64,000 bases of DNA from CBDFGS01 sp965247255 (lineage in GTDB: Bacteria; Chloroflexota; Dehalococcoidia; Lucifugimonadales; CAUZJF01): contig CBDFGS010000013.1 in NCBI GenBank assembly GCA_965247255.1, positions 372,001 to 436,000 on the forward strand, given 5' to 3'. The notes below the pieces were generated by a model. It did not search any database. It worked only from the letters and a program-made list of their open reading frames with translations, and had not been told where the DNA came from. The translations under genes were made by a program, and so were the position numbers. This document shows positions 27,463 through 36,196 of the stretch, piece after piece; position 1 is the stretch's first letter; each line of letters starts with the position of its first letter.

Positions 27463-28577
27463 GAATCACCTCAATCGACGCATGCACCTGTGTCGTGCCT
27501 CTGGAGAAGGGCGTGGCGTTCGCGACCCGCTCGGTCCTGGAGCGGCATTACACCCTGGTCCGTGTGCGCACTGACACCGGGGTCGAGGGGCTCGGGTTTT
27601 GCTACAGCGGCAACAAGGCGGGACACCTGAGTACGCTGGCGGTGCGCGATCTTCTGCGGGATGTGGCTGTCGGCCGCGACTCCCACCAGGTCGAGGCGAT
27701 CTGGGACGCGATGTTCCGCGAGAGCCTCCTTCAGGGCAGGCGCGGCTCGGTGCTCAGGGCCATGAGCGCCCTCGACATCGCTCTTTGGGATGCCAACTCC
27801 AAGGCCGCAGGGCTGCCGCTGCACAGGTATATGGGCGGCCACCTGGAGGATGTGGTCCCCGCATACGCAAGCGGGGGATACTACATCGACGGCAAGACGG
27901 TAGAAGACCTGGCCGAGGAGATGGAAGAGTACGTCAAGATGGGTTTCGAGGCGGCCAAGATAAAGGTAGGTGGTATTTCGACCCGCGAGGACGCCGAGCG
28001 CATCCGCTTTGCGAGGGAGGCGCTGGGCGCGGACAGGCCTCTGTTCCTCGACGCCAACAACACCTGGCCCGACGCGGCGTCCGCCATCCAAGCGGTGCGC
28101 GTTTTCGAGGAGTACGAGCCGGGCTGGATCGAAGAGCCTCTGATGCCGGACGATGTGTTGGGGCATGCACAGATAGCCAACGCGGTGCTGACCCCAGTAG
28201 CCACCGGGGAGGTCCATGCCACGCGATGGGACTTCGCAGAGTTAGTCAGGCAGGAGGCGGCGTCCATCTTGCAGCCGGACGCCGCGGTCTGCGGCGGCGT
28301 CACCGAGTGGCGCAGGATCGCCGCCATGGCCGCCTCTAACAACCTGCCTGTGGCTCCCCACTGGCTAGCCGACCTTCACGTCCATCTGGTGGCGGCGACG
28401 CCGAACGCCACATGGGTCGAGTACTTCCCGGACTTCACAGTCCTCAATATCGGCAGGCTCTTCAGCACGAGTCTAGAGGTCCGGTCGGGCGGCCTGGCCC
28501 TCCCTCAGGGCCCCGGCATCGGGATAGAACTGGATGAAAAGGCGGTAGACCGGTACTCCGTCGATGGCTGGGCCTAG
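27459..28577 (+). CDS. Mandelate racemase/muconate lactonizing enzyme (enolase superfamily)
   Basis: A 372-residue enolase-superfamily enzyme of the mandelate-racemase type. The catalytic KxK is in AAKIKVGG. The metal ligands are in LFLDANNTW (Asp), GWIEEPL (Glu) and VATGEVHA (Glu). The Asp of PDAAVCGG and the His of APHWLADLH form the general base pair. The reaction is abstraction of the alpha-proton of a carboxylate, with dehydration, racemisation or cycloisomerisation as possible outcomes; the substrate is not predictable. The TTG start has GGAGG close upstream and overlaps the RidA stop. Expansion of this family is a known trait of SAR202 Chloroflexota. Confidence 0.9.
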   Translation: MRITSIDACTCVVPLEKGVAFATRSVLERHYTLVRVRTDTGVEGLGFCYSGNKAGHLSTLAVRDLLRDVAVGRDSHQVEAIWDAMFRESLLQGRRGSVLRAMSALDIALWDANSKAAGLPLHRYMGGHLEDVVPAYASGGYYIDGKTVEDLAEEMEEYVKMGFEAAKIKVGGISTREDAERIRFAREALGADRPLFLDANNTWPDAASAIQAVRVFEEYEPGWIEEPLMPDDVLGHAQIANAVLTPVATGEVHATRWDFAELVRQEAASILQPDAAVCGGVTEWRRIAAMAASNNLPVAPHWLADLHVHLVAATPNATWVEYFPDFTVLNIGRLFSTSLEVRSGGLALPQGPGIGIELDEKAVDRYSVDGWA

Positions 28578-28635
28578 CGGGGCCTTGGCGTGGACCGCTG
28601 TAACACAAATGCGCGATTGAAAAGGAGGCAGAGGA

Positions 28636-28938
28636 ATGTACGGGACGATCTTTAACATGAAGGTACGACCTGGTCAGCATCGAGCGGTGGCTGAGGCCTT
28701 CGAGCAGTGGGACCGAGAGCGGAAGCCTAAAGTAAAGGGGGCGAAGGCGAGCCTCCTGATGAAGCCCGACGGCAAGACGCGAGACCTCATCGGCGTCGCG
28801 GTGTTCGAAGACAGGGAGTCTTACGAGGCCAACGCCGGGGACCCGGAGCAGGACAAGTGGTTTCGCGGGCTACGTGAGCTGCTCGAAGACGACCCCGACT
28901 GGGAAGACGGCGAGTTCCTCGCAGGGACCGTGGGCTAG
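28636..28938 (+). CDS. Small ABM-like (dimeric alpha-beta barrel) protein
   Basis: A 100-residue protein with the pattern of an antibiotic-biosynthesis-monooxygenase-type ferredoxin-like domain: GTIFNMKVRPGQHRAVAEAFEQW, then LLMKPDGKTRDLIGVAVFEDRESYEAN, then DKWFRGLRELLEDDPDW. Such proteins act as small oxygenases, decarboxylases or stress proteins; the reaction is unknown here. A strong AGGAGGCAGAGGA leader precedes the ATG. It lies 58 nt after the enolase-superfamily gene and may be cotranscribed with it. Confidence 0.7.
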   Translation: MYGTIFNMKVRPGQHRAVAEAFEQWDRERKPKVKGAKASLLMKPDGKTRDLIGVAVFEDRESYEANAGDPEQDKWFRGLRELLEDDPDWEDGEFLAGTVG

Positions 28939-28972
28939 CGGCGAGCGAAGCAGCCCGGAACCTGCGGCGCCC

Positions 28973-29740
28973 CTAGACCGCCTTCTCACCAGCGATTATG
29001 GCCACCGCACCGAGCGCAAGCCTGCGGATAACGACGTTCCGAAGGCCGGCTGCCTCCATCATGGCGGCGAGTTCGGTGGCGCTCAGGAAGCCCTGCACCG
29101 ACTCCGGAAGGTACGTGTACGCTTCTCGATCGCCAGCCAGGACGGCTCCGAGCCAGGGCGTCACATACCTGAAGTAGAGAGGGAATATCCGGCTCAGCGG
29201 ACCCCGACCGTCCATCCTGACGATCTCGAGCACCACGACTCGGCCTCCCGGCCTGACGACCCGGGCCATCTCGGAGAGCGCGCGAGGGGCGTCGACGAAA
29301 TTGCGCACACCGAATCCGACGGTGGCGCAGACGAACCGCCCGTCCGAGAAGGGGAGCTCGTGCGCGTCGCCCATCAGATAGCCAGCACGGCGGGACAGGC
29401 GATTCCTTCGTGCCTTGACAGAGGCTAGGGCGAGCATCTCCGGCACTGGATCGACGCCCACGACCCCCGTAACGCCGGGGCTCCGAGCGAGAGAGTGGGC
29501 GAAGTCGCCCGTGCCTGTGGCCACATCGAGCGCGGGCCCAACTCCGCCTTCGTCGTGGATCACACCGGTGCGGGGGTCAGGTGAGGCTGGTCCTCTGAGC
29601 GCGAGTTCCACGGCCATGCGTCGCCAGGCGTGGTGGCGGCCCCCGCTCATCACGGCGTTCAGGCGATCGTAGCGCCGGGCGATCCGCGCGAACATCGCGG
29701 CGACGTACCGGGCGCGTTGCTCGCCTTTAAGGTGAGCCAA
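28973..29740 (-). CDS. ubiE: Menaquinone/ubiquinone biosynthesis C-methyltransferase
   Basis: A 255-residue class I SAM methyltransferase that methylates demethylmenaquinone or its ubiquinone counterpart. The family motifs are FARIARRYDRLNAVMSGG, the SAM site LDVATGTGDFAH, GVDPVPEML, VGFGVRNFVDAPRAL, VVVLEIV, and YTYLPESVQGF near the C-terminus. A Gly/Pro-rich insertion of about 15 residues precedes the SAM motif. The TTG start overlaps the end of nnrDE by 14 nt. A quinone methyltransferase fits the respiratory chain encoded at 52-59 kb. Confidence 0.9.
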   Translation of the reverse strand: MAHLKGEQRARYVAAMFARIARRYDRLNAVMSGGRHHAWRRMAVELALRGPASPDPRTGVIHDEGGVGPALDVATGTGDFAHSLARSPGVTGVVGVDPVPEMLALASVKARRNRLSRRAGYLMGDAHELPFSDGRFVCATVGFGVRNFVDAPRALSEMARVVRPGGRVVVLEIVRMDGRGPLSRIFPLYFRYVTPWLGAVLAGDREAYTYLPESVQGFLSATELAAMMEAAGLRNVVIRRLALGAVAIIAGEKAV

Positions 29741-31343
29741 CGGACTGTGGTCTCCGCGTCGCGCGCTCTTTGAGGCCCTTGATCGCCCTGGGGAGTCTTA
29801 TGAGCAGGTCGCCGGCAAGCATGCCGGTATCGCCGAGCTCTTCCCGGGCCAGCTCCGCCGCTGCGCCGTGCAGGTATACGCCCAAAGCCGCGGAGTCTTC
29901 GAGGCTCAGCCCCTGCGCCATCAGCCCTGATATGGCGCCGGCCAGGACGTCACCCGTGCCGGCGGTGGCTAGGCCGGGATTAGCGAACGGGCTCAGGAGA
30001 GTGTCGCCGCCGGGGGATGTGACCACCGTGTGCGCGCCCTTGAGCACGGTGACCTTATTCCACATTGCTGCCGCATCGGATGCTATGGGGACGCGGGCTT
30101 TTTGCACCTCTTCTGTGGACATTCCCGTAAGTCTCGCCATCTCTCCGGGGTGTGGCGTGACGATGGCGGGCGTTGGAAATTCCTTCCACCAGTTACGCTC
30201 AGATGATGCGAGGAAGTTCAGGGCGTCGGCGTCCACGACGGTGGGCGGCAACGGCGCTCCGGAGAGGAGAAGCCGGGTCAGCATGTCGCGCGTCGAAGGT
30301 GCCTGGCCCATCCCGCAGCCTACGAGCAGCGAGTGGTATCCGCGAGCGCGCTCCAGGATGAGATCGGCGGCGTTCGGCGAGGGAACGCCCGGCGCGGACT
30401 CAGGTAGCGGCAGGTGGGTGGGCTCGGCCGCCAGGGCCGCTACGGAGGTCAGGAGGCTCTCGGGTGTTGCCAGCGTCACCAGGCCGGCTCCGACGCGGCC
30501 GGCCGCGCTGGCCGCCAGATGCGCGGCGCCAATGAACTCGCGGGAGCCGGCCACGATCAACGTCCGGCCAAAGGTCCCTTTGTGGCCGGACGCGGGCCGC
30601 TCCGGCAGAGCCGCGGCGGCCCACTCGGGCGTCATCAGACCCAGGTTAACGTCGTCGTCCAGTCTTGGAGGCAGACCGATGCCTACGGTTTCGACGCTGC
30701 CGGTGTAGCTCGCGCCCGGGAACTCGAAGAGTCCCACTTTAGGATATCCCGTGGCGATGGTGACGTCCGCCGGCGGACACACAGCATCGACCGCACCGGA
30801 GTCGGCGTCCAGGCCCGACGGGAGATCGAGCGCCACCAGCCGGAGCTCCGGTCGGTCCGCCCTCGCAGCGGCCAGCCCTCCGAAGATCTCCTGGATCAGG
30901 TCGGCCATCGGTCGAGAGCGCCCCGTGCCCAGGACCGCGTCCAAGACGATGTCCGCGGTCCCCATCTCTTCATGGAGCCGTTCGAGCCCCTGGTCCTCAG
31001 TAGCCTGAATGGTGCGGGAGTTCCCCTCGCGGACTTGCGACAGGTTGGGATCGTCGTCGCGCCGGTCCGCGCACAGGTAGACGGCTACATCCGAGCCCCA
31101 GCGCTGCAGATGGTGTGCGGCTACCAGTCCGTCGCCCCCATTGTTGCCCGGCCCGACCAGGACCATTACTCTCGCCCCCTCAACTCGGTCCAGATAGAAC
31201 TGCACCCGTTTTGCGACGGCAAGGCCGGCGTTCGCCATCAGCGTTTGGGTGGATACGCCGGCCGCCTCCGAGCGCTGCTCTATTAGCCGCATCTGCTCGG
31301 CGGTGACCACCTTGGTTGGCCGGGCGCGTTCGGGTGGAGTCAT
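29727..31343 (-). CDS. nnr: Bifunctional NAD(P)H-hydrate epimerase/dehydratase
   Basis: A two-domain repair enzyme of 538 residues that restores hydrated NADH and NADPH. Residues about 10-230 are the YjeF_N epimerase domain (VLVGPGNNGGDGLVAAHHL, LDLPSGLDADSG). Residues about 240-530 are the ribokinase-like dehydratase domain (GHKGTFGRTLIVAGS, VTPHPGEMARL, and the ATP/ADP site GLATAGTGDVLAGAISGLMAQG). It overlaps the ubiE gene downstream. The region upstream is a repeat-rich gap. Confidence 0.95.
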   Translation of the reverse strand: MTPPERARPTKVVTAEQMRLIEQRSEAAGVSTQTLMANAGLAVAKRVQFYLDRVEGARVMVLVGPGNNGGDGLVAAHHLQRWGSDVAVYLCADRRDDDPNLSQVREGNSRTIQATEDQGLERLHEEMGTADIVLDAVLGTGRSRPMADLIQEIFGGLAAARADRPELRLVALDLPSGLDADSGAVDAVCPPADVTIATGYPKVGLFEFPGASYTGSVETVGIGLPPRLDDDVNLGLMTPEWAAAALPERPASGHKGTFGRTLIVAGSREFIGAAHLAASAAGRVGAGLVTLATPESLLTSVAALAAEPTHLPLPESAPGVPSPNAADLILERARGYHSLLVGCGMGQAPSTRDMLTRLLLSGAPLPPTVVDADALNFLASSERNWWKEFPTPAIVTPHPGEMARLTGMSTEEVQKARVPIASDAAAMWNKVTVLKGAHTVVTSPGGDTLLSPFANPGLATAGTGDVLAGAISGLMAQGLSLEDSAALGVYLHGAAAELAREELGDTGMLAGDLLIRLPRAIKGLKERATRRPQSVGSP

Positions 31344-31464
31344 CCTATGGCTGAGGCCCTGGACGGTGGATTCCGGTCACTGCTCACGTCTTTTCCTACC
31401 ACTGCTATGTGGTTCGACAAGCTATCGAGTAACTGCGCCGATTCGCGCCCATGTCCCGAGGAGA

Positions 31465-31485
31465 GGGCGGGTTTCAAACCCGCCC
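31465..31485. repeat. GGGCGGGTTT palindrome
   Basis: A perfect 10-bp inverted repeat (GGGCGGGTTT / AAACCCGCCC) around one C. Palindromes of this exact type are dispersed in many Chloroflexota genomes. Confidence 0.65.
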
Positions 31486-31523
31486 CTACGAACTCCTCCC
31501 GTGCGGTTACTTACTTCGATTTG

Positions 31524-31544
31524 GTCCCGATGAGGCATCGGGAC
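31524..31544. repeat. GTCCCGATG palindrome
   Basis: A perfect 9-bp inverted repeat (GTCCCGATG / CATCGGGAC) with an AGG loop. It lies 38 bp after the previous palindrome. Confidence 0.6.
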
Positions 31545-31591
31545 ATCATGCTGCTCACCACGACTGAGAAAGCGAATCGTGTCCGTTTTGG

Positions 31592-31632
31592 CACTTCGGC
31601 GAGCTCAGCGCAGGCCCAGAGCCAGTCAAAGG
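31592..31632 (+). repeat. 41-bp interspersed repeat, copy 2
   Basis: It starts CACTTCGGCGAGCTCAG and ends GTCAAAGG, and is an inverted, diverged copy of 10684-10724, about 21 kb away. Confidence 0.55.
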
Positions 31633-31705
31633 CCATCTACAATGTTGACTCGGCGAACTGGTCCGCTTGGGAAAGCTCACGGGGCCGGAAGTGGGTCGAG
31701 GACAG

Positions 31706-32098
31706 CTACGCCGGGCCGCGAACCAGATTGCCGAGTTCACTCTCGCCGACAACATAGGCTACCGCGTATTGCTTCGAGTGAGAGAGCGACACGGCCAGAG
31801 GGCCGAGGCCGATGCGCTCGCCGCGGGCCTGGGCAGTGCCGTGTAGCTGGATGGTCGGCGCCATGCCCATCTCTCTGACGACCTCGATATCCCGCCATTT
31901 GACGCCGTGCGTACCGGTGCCCAGGGCCTTCATCACCGCCTCTTTGGCGGCGAATCGCGTCGCTAGCTGAGGCGCTCGGCCCCGGCAATAGGCAAGCTCG
32001 CGCTCCGTATAGATCCGGCGGAAGAAACGCTCACCGTATCCCTCCGCTACGTCCCTCACTCGCGAAATCTCGATTATGTCGACTCCGGTTACCAGCAT
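31706..32098 (-). CDS. acpS: Holo-[acyl-carrier-protein] synthase
   Basis: A 130-residue phosphopantetheinyl transferase that activates acyl carrier protein. The motifs are VTGVDIIEISRV (metal-binding Asp), RIYTERELAYC, RFAAKEAVMKALGTG with the catalytic Glu/Lys, and VSLSHSKQYAVAYVV. The length is typical of AcpS. It is a lone gene, with 118 nt to the MetF-like gene and a repeat-rich gap downstream. Confidence 0.92.
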   Translation of the reverse strand: MLVTGVDIIEISRVRDVAEGYGERFFRRIYTERELAYCRGRAPQLATRFAAKEAVMKALGTGTHGVKWRDIEVVREMGMAPTIQLHGTAQARGERIGLGPLAVSLSHSKQYAVAYVVGESELGNLVRGPA

Positions 32099-32216
32099 GA
32101 GCGGCTGCAGCTGTGAATGCGACTCACGATATCAATCTCACGCGGGAGTGATTTGACGGCATAGGCTGTGTCTCGGGGCGGTCTCGCCTATGAAGGAGGG
32201 GCAATAGCGGTGCTGT

Positions 32217-33083
32217 TCAGCCAGCGGCCGCGACGATGGCCGGGACCCTAGATTCCCACCCTATCGCCATGATATGGACCCCCGCGCACATTCCGCGGAC
32301 CTCTCGGACGATGCGCCCAGAGACTTCCACACTCTTGCTCGGGACGTCATCGGCGCCCTCGAGCTCATCGATAATGTGGTCGGGGACGTGGACGCCGGGG
32401 AGGTTCGCGTTTAGATTGCGCGCCATCCTGGCCGACTTGAGGACGATGAGCCCTGCCAGGATGGGGACGTTGAAGCTGCGGACCGCGTTCATGAACGCCT
32501 CGAAGCTCTCCGGCTCGTAAACCGCTTGCGTCTGGAAGAAAGAGGCGCCGGCTTCGATCTTCTGCTCCATGCGTCGCACCTCCGCATCGAGGTCGGAGGC
32601 GCCCGGGTTAACTACCGCCCCGGGGAAGAAGTCCGGTGTGCCTCGCAAGGCATTTCCGGCGAGGTCCGAACCGCCCTTGAGAGAGCTGACAGATTGTAAT
32701 AGCTCTATCCCGTCCAGATCGAATACCGCTTTGGCCTCGGGGTGGTCGCCGCGGCCCGGGGGGTCGCCGCTCATACACAGCAGGTTCGCCACACCCAGCG
32801 ACGATGCCGCGAGCAGCTCGGACTGCAGCGCCAGCCGGTTCCGGTCGCGACAAGTAACCTGCAAGATCGGCTCGATCCCCCGGTCCAGCAGGAGATGGGC
32901 CACGCTCAGTGGGGCCATAGTCATATTGGCCCCCGCCGAGTCAGTGACGTTAAACGCCTCGACGGTGGCCTGGAGAGCATCCGCTTTATCGTAGAGCGGG
33001 CCCAGGTCCACGCCTTTCGGGGGGTTCAACTCACACGTGATCACGAACCGGCCCGAGCTCAGAGCCTCGGCGAACTTGCTCAT
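32217..33083 (-). CDS. Methylenetetrahydrofolate reductase family protein
   Basis: A 288-residue MetF-type barrel that would reduce 5,10-methylene-THF to 5-methyl-THF. Blocks are VITCELNPPKGVDLGPL with the catalytic Glu, FNVTDSAGANMTMAP, LQVTCRDRNRLALQSELLAASSLG, NLLCMSGDPP and GASFFQTQAVYE. It has the FAD barrel only and no regulatory C-terminus. ATG 33083 has GAGG 7 nt upstream, and a good promoter (33117-33145) lies just before it, which rules out the frame's upstream start at 33140. folD lies 2.2 kb away on the other strand, so one-carbon genes are loosely grouped. Confidence 0.88.
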   Translation of the reverse strand: MSKFAEALSSGRFVITCELNPPKGVDLGPLYDKADALQATVEAFNVTDSAGANMTMAPLSVAHLLLDRGIEPILQVTCRDRNRLALQSELLAASSLGVANLLCMSGDPPGRGDHPEAKAVFDLDGIELLQSVSSLKGGSDLAGNALRGTPDFFPGAVVNPGASDLDAEVRRMEQKIEAGASFFQTQAVYEPESFEAFMNAVRSFNVPILAGLIVLKSARMARNLNANLPGVHVPDHIIDELEGADDVPSKSVEVSGRIVREVRGMCAGVHIMAIGWESRVPAIVAAAG

Positions 33084-33116
33084 CGTAACGCCTCGATGCG
33101 GTGTGATTTGGGCGAC

Positions 33117-33145
33117 ATTATAAGTCGCCGGGCGGCTCATTTGAA
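33117..33145 (-). promoter_or_regulatory. Sigma-70-type promoter of the MetF-like gene
   Basis: On the minus strand, TTCAAA (33140-33145), a 17-nt spacer and a perfect TATAAT (33117-33122) lie 33 nt before the ATG. The short leader leaves no room for a riboswitch. Confidence 0.65.
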
Positions 33146-33260
33146 AGCGGGAAAGCTCCTCAACACTCCTCGGGGCCTGCGTTGCGAGAGTATATACTCA
33201 TACGAACGGCCGGCGTGACGCTAGGCGACAATTCGTCACCCGGCAGCAACTGATCTAAAG

Positions 33261-35063
33261 ATGCGATACCAACTGACCCTTCGTTTCGTCTTCGCGGCTT
33301 TGCTTTTCATAGCTGTAGCTACCTTATTGGTCAACGTCGTGGTCGGGAACCTAGCGGAAAGAAAGTTGGTATCGAGCGCCGAGAAAAACACCTCACGGGA
33401 TGCGATTCATATGCAATCGATGATCAGTAGGCAAGTGCCCTCACCCGTGACTTTGGATTCGCTTCAAGGACCCGACGGGCTATCGAAAATATTCCCATCG
33501 TTGGTGGAGGCGATGGATATCACGAAGTTCAGTCTATTCGACCTCGACGGTGTCGCTCTGTGGAGCACCGACCCAAAGACCATTGGACTTACCGCCAAGG
33601 AGAGCGGTCTGCTTCAGAAAGCGGCCATTGGGGGAACCTCATCAAAGCTGATCAAGGACCTCCAGATCATCGATATGGACGGAGTCCCGGGTCAGGCAGA
33701 TGTAGTCGAGACCTATGTTCCGTTACGGGAGGAAGCGGAGGGACGTGTAATAGGCGTTTTGGAGATCTACAGGGACGTCACCGATGATGTGGTCGTACTG
33801 GTTCGCGATTCCAGGTCGGTGGTTCTATGGACCACGGTATCGACGATGGGAGGGCTTCTACTCGCTCTCGTTGGGTTCATGGCTTTGGCGGAGAGAGGCA
33901 TGCTCCGGGCGAAGGAGCAGGAGGACTTGGCGCAACGGGCTCAGGTGCGGGAGCATCGGCGCGCGGACCAGACAGAAGCACAGTTTCGAACCGTCTTTCA
34001 ATCCTCTCCCCTTGGGGCAGCCATCATCGATTCGAATGGAGGAATCCTAGAATCCAATACCGCGTTTCAGAAGATGCTTGGCTATAGTGAGGAAGACCTC
34101 AGAGGCATGGAGTTTCGGACCCTCACCTATCCCGACGACTTACCTGAAAACCTAGATCTATTCGAAGAACTCCTGGCCGGGCAACGTAGCAGCTATTCCC
34201 AAGAAAAACGTTACCGCCATAAGGGTGGGGGTATCGTGCCCGTTCAGCTGAACGCCTCGATCCTTCCCGGCGCAGAGCCTGTCAGGGTCATCGCCCTGGT
34301 CGAGGACGTCACAGAGCGCAAGAAAGCAGAGGAAGCAAAGGTCGAGCAAGCGGCGGCTATCGCCAAGTCAGAAGAATTACAGCGCTCGCGGCTTCGTCTG
34401 GTAACCGTTGCAGAATCGTTGCGGAAGGGTATTAGTCAACGTCTTCATGGCACAGTCCAGAATAAGCTCATTCTTTTGCTTCACCGGCTCAACGAACTAA
34501 AACAGTCTCCTCAGCAGATGAATTCAGCGGAGATTGAAGAGCTCCGGCGACGTGTTGAAGAGTTGATGGAAAACGATGTACGGCGGATAAGCCTGGAACT
34601 CTATCCCGCGATACTGCGCCGGGGCATTGTACCAGCGCTTCAATCGCTGGGAGACCAGCACGAGCCCACGCTGCTTGTCGAACTGAGCCTCGACGAGTGG
34701 CTCGTTGGCCGAGAGAAGGACACTCCAAACTTGATCCCCGATCAGGTAAAAATCGCTATATACCGAGTGGCAGAAGAGGCATTCACGAACGTTCTAAAAC
34801 ATGCGAAAGCTAGTAAGGTCTCGCTGATTCTGGAGTCCTCCGATGGCGTGCTGCAATTGGCGGTCCACGACGATGGTCATGGTTTCGACGTCGACGGCGA
34901 TTCAATTGGGTCGGGTTTAGGGACTATGCAGGACTACGTGGACGTAGCGGGTGGGGCGATCAAGGTCCGAAGTACACCTAGTGGGGGCACCGAGGTCTCG
35001 GCGGCGATTCCCGTCGCAGCGCTTGCCCTACAGCGCCGCCGCCAGGGCCGCGCGTCGCCCTGA
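33261..35063 (+). CDS. Membrane sensor histidine kinase with PAS domain
   Basis: A 600-residue kinase. Transmembrane helix 1 is at about residues 8-29, the extracytoplasmic sensor at about 30-180, and helix 2 at about 187-210. A PAS domain follows at about 235-350 (FRTVFQSSPLGAAIIDSNGGI), ending in VIALVEDVTERKKAEE. The dimerisation helix contains SQRLHGTVQNKLILLL with the likely phospho-His396. The ATPase domain is of the NarL-partner type (IYRVAEEAFTNVLKHAKASKV, DDGHGFD, GSGLGTMQDYV). The residue after the His is Gly rather than the usual acid. No response regulator is adjacent, so it is an orphan. The ATG lies 6 nt after TAAAG. Confidence 0.88.
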   Translation: MRYQLTLRFVFAALLFIAVATLLVNVVVGNLAERKLVSSAEKNTSRDAIHMQSMISRQVPSPVTLDSLQGPDGLSKIFPSLVEAMDITKFSLFDLDGVALWSTDPKTIGLTAKESGLLQKAAIGGTSSKLIKDLQIIDMDGVPGQADVVETYVPLREEAEGRVIGVLEIYRDVTDDVVVLVRDSRSVVLWTTVSTMGGLLLALVGFMALAERGMLRAKEQEDLAQRAQVREHRRADQTEAQFRTVFQSSPLGAAIIDSNGGILESNTAFQKMLGYSEEDLRGMEFRTLTYPDDLPENLDLFEELLAGQRSSYSQEKRYRHKGGGIVPVQLNASILPGAEPVRVIALVEDVTERKKAEEAKVEQAAAIAKSEELQRSRLRLVTVAESLRKGISQRLHGTVQNKLILLLHRLNELKQSPQQMNSAEIEELRRRVEELMENDVRRISLELYPAILRRGIVPALQSLGDQHEPTLLVELSLDEWLVGREKDTPNLIPDQVKIAIYRVAEEAFTNVLKHAKASKVSLILESSDGVLQLAVHDDGHGFDVDGDSIGSGLGTMQDYVDVAGGAIKVRSTPSGGTEVSAAIPVAALALQRRRQGRASP

Positions 35064-35099
35064 CCACCGGGCCAGTAGGCGAGAGGTTGTCTTGACTAG

Positions 35100-35235
35100 G
35101 AGTGTATCTCCCGGGGATGCACGTAGGACTTAGGCTGGCAGCTTTGTCGATCCCTTCAAACGGGTACCCACAGCTGCCCCCCAGCAACCTCACGCCTCGA
35201 AACCACTCACCTCGTAGAAGGACGTACCCGCCATA
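35100..35235 (-). ncRNA. Candidate structured RNA, possibly 6S-like
   Basis: This 215-nt gap before folD has no coding frame that fits. Read on the minus strand it can fold: a GGCAGCT / AGCTGCC stem encloses a second hairpin with CCC-GTTTGAA-GGG, and complementary GGGTACGT and ACGTGCATCCC segments could close the outside. An unbranched long hairpin with an internal bubble resembles the bacterial 6S RNA layout. The identification is a guess from shape; a folD leader element on the other strand is the alternative. Confidence 0.28.
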
Positions 35236-35278
35236 TAAGTAAACTCGGTATACTTCTGCCATCTTCGAAAGGTGAGGG

Positions 35279-36184
35279 GTGAGTGGATTGAGTTCGAAAG
35301 TGCTGGACGGCAAGGCTATCTCGGAGGAGGTAAAGTCGGAGGTGGCCAAAGGGGTCGAGGCGATCAAGGCGGAGCACGGCGTCGTGCCTGGGCTCGCGGT
35401 AGTGCTTGTGGGCAACGATCCGGCCTCGGCGGTGTACGTCCGCAACAAGCAGCGGGCCGCCACCGAGGTGGGCATGTTGGCTGATGATATCAAACTACCT
35501 GCCGACACGGAGCAGGGGGAGCTGGAGTCGACGGTCGACCGATTGAACACAGACCCTCGGTTCCACGGGATACTGGTGCAGTTGCCCCTTCCGCCGCACA
35601 TTGTCGAAGAGACGGTCCTCGACGCACTCGATCCGAGAAAGGACGTCGACGCCCTTCATCCACAGAACGTCGGACTGCTGGCGCAGGGGCGGCAGAGATT
35701 CGTGCCGGCCACGCCTGGCGGTATACAGCAGATTCTCCTCAGGAGCGGATACGATCCGGAGGGGATGCACGTAGTGGTCTGCGGCCGCAGCCAGATCGTC
35801 GGCAGGCCAGTCGCCAATCTCCTGATGCAGAAGCGCCCCGGCGCCAACGCCACCGTGACTATTACACACACCGGGACCAGGGACCTGGCTTCGATAACCA
35901 GTCAGGCGGACATCCTGATCGCAGCGGTGGGCCGGCCGCGAGAGATCGGGGCGGACATGGTAAAAGAGGGCGCCGTCGTCATCGACGTTGGGATCAATCG
36001 CATCGAGGCGCCGGAGAGGAAGAGCGGCTACCGCCTGGTGGGTGACGTCGACTTCCTACCCGTATCCGAGAAGGCTGCGGCGATAACGCCGGTCCCAGGC
36101 GGTGTAGGCCCGATGACCATAGCCATGCTACTGCAGAATACCCTGGACGCCGCCCGGATGGCGACGAACAACGGCGCCCGATAG
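35279..36184 (+). CDS. folD: Methylenetetrahydrofolate dehydrogenase/methenyltetrahydrofolate cyclohydrolase
   Basis: A bifunctional 301-residue enzyme that interconverts 5,10-methylene-, methenyl- and 10-formyl-THF with NADP. Signatures are LVGNDPASAVYVRNKQRAA with the active-site Tyr/Lys, GILVQLPLPPH, DVDALHPQNVG, PATPGGI, VVVCGRSQIVGRPVANLL (Rossmann site) and ITPVPGGVGPMTIAMLL. The start is GTG 35279, or TTG 35288, behind AGGTGAGGGG. It ends 12 nt from the convergent glycosyltransferase gene. Confidence 0.95.
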   Translation: MSGLSSKVLDGKAISEEVKSEVAKGVEAIKAEHGVVPGLAVVLVGNDPASAVYVRNKQRAATEVGMLADDIKLPADTEQGELESTVDRLNTDPRFHGILVQLPLPPHIVEETVLDALDPRKDVDALHPQNVGLLAQGRQRFVPATPGGIQQILLRSGYDPEGMHVVVCGRSQIVGRPVANLLMQKRPGANATVTITHTGTRDLASITSQADILIAAVGRPREIGADMVKEGAVVIDVGINRIEAPERKSGYRLVGDVDFLPVSEKAAAITPVPGGVGPMTIAMLLQNTLDAARMATNNGAR

Positions 36185-36196
36185 GCTTCCGAGGGC

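Larger units (their letters stand above)
31344..31705. other. Repeat-rich intergenic region without a gene
   Basis: This 362-nt gap between nnr and acpS has no credible coding frame. It contains three separate palindromic or interspersed repeats, listed individually at 31465-31485, 31524-31544 and 31592-31632. Confidence 0.6.

Noticed and set aside
33084..33260. A riboswitch upstream of the MetF-like gene
   Set aside because: The promoter at 33117-33145 leaves a leader of only about 27 nt, too short for any riboswitch.
34978..35601. A 207-codon minus-strand frame across the folD start
   Set aside because: It overlaps both the histidine kinase end and folD, has no domain, and lacks a ribosome binding site.
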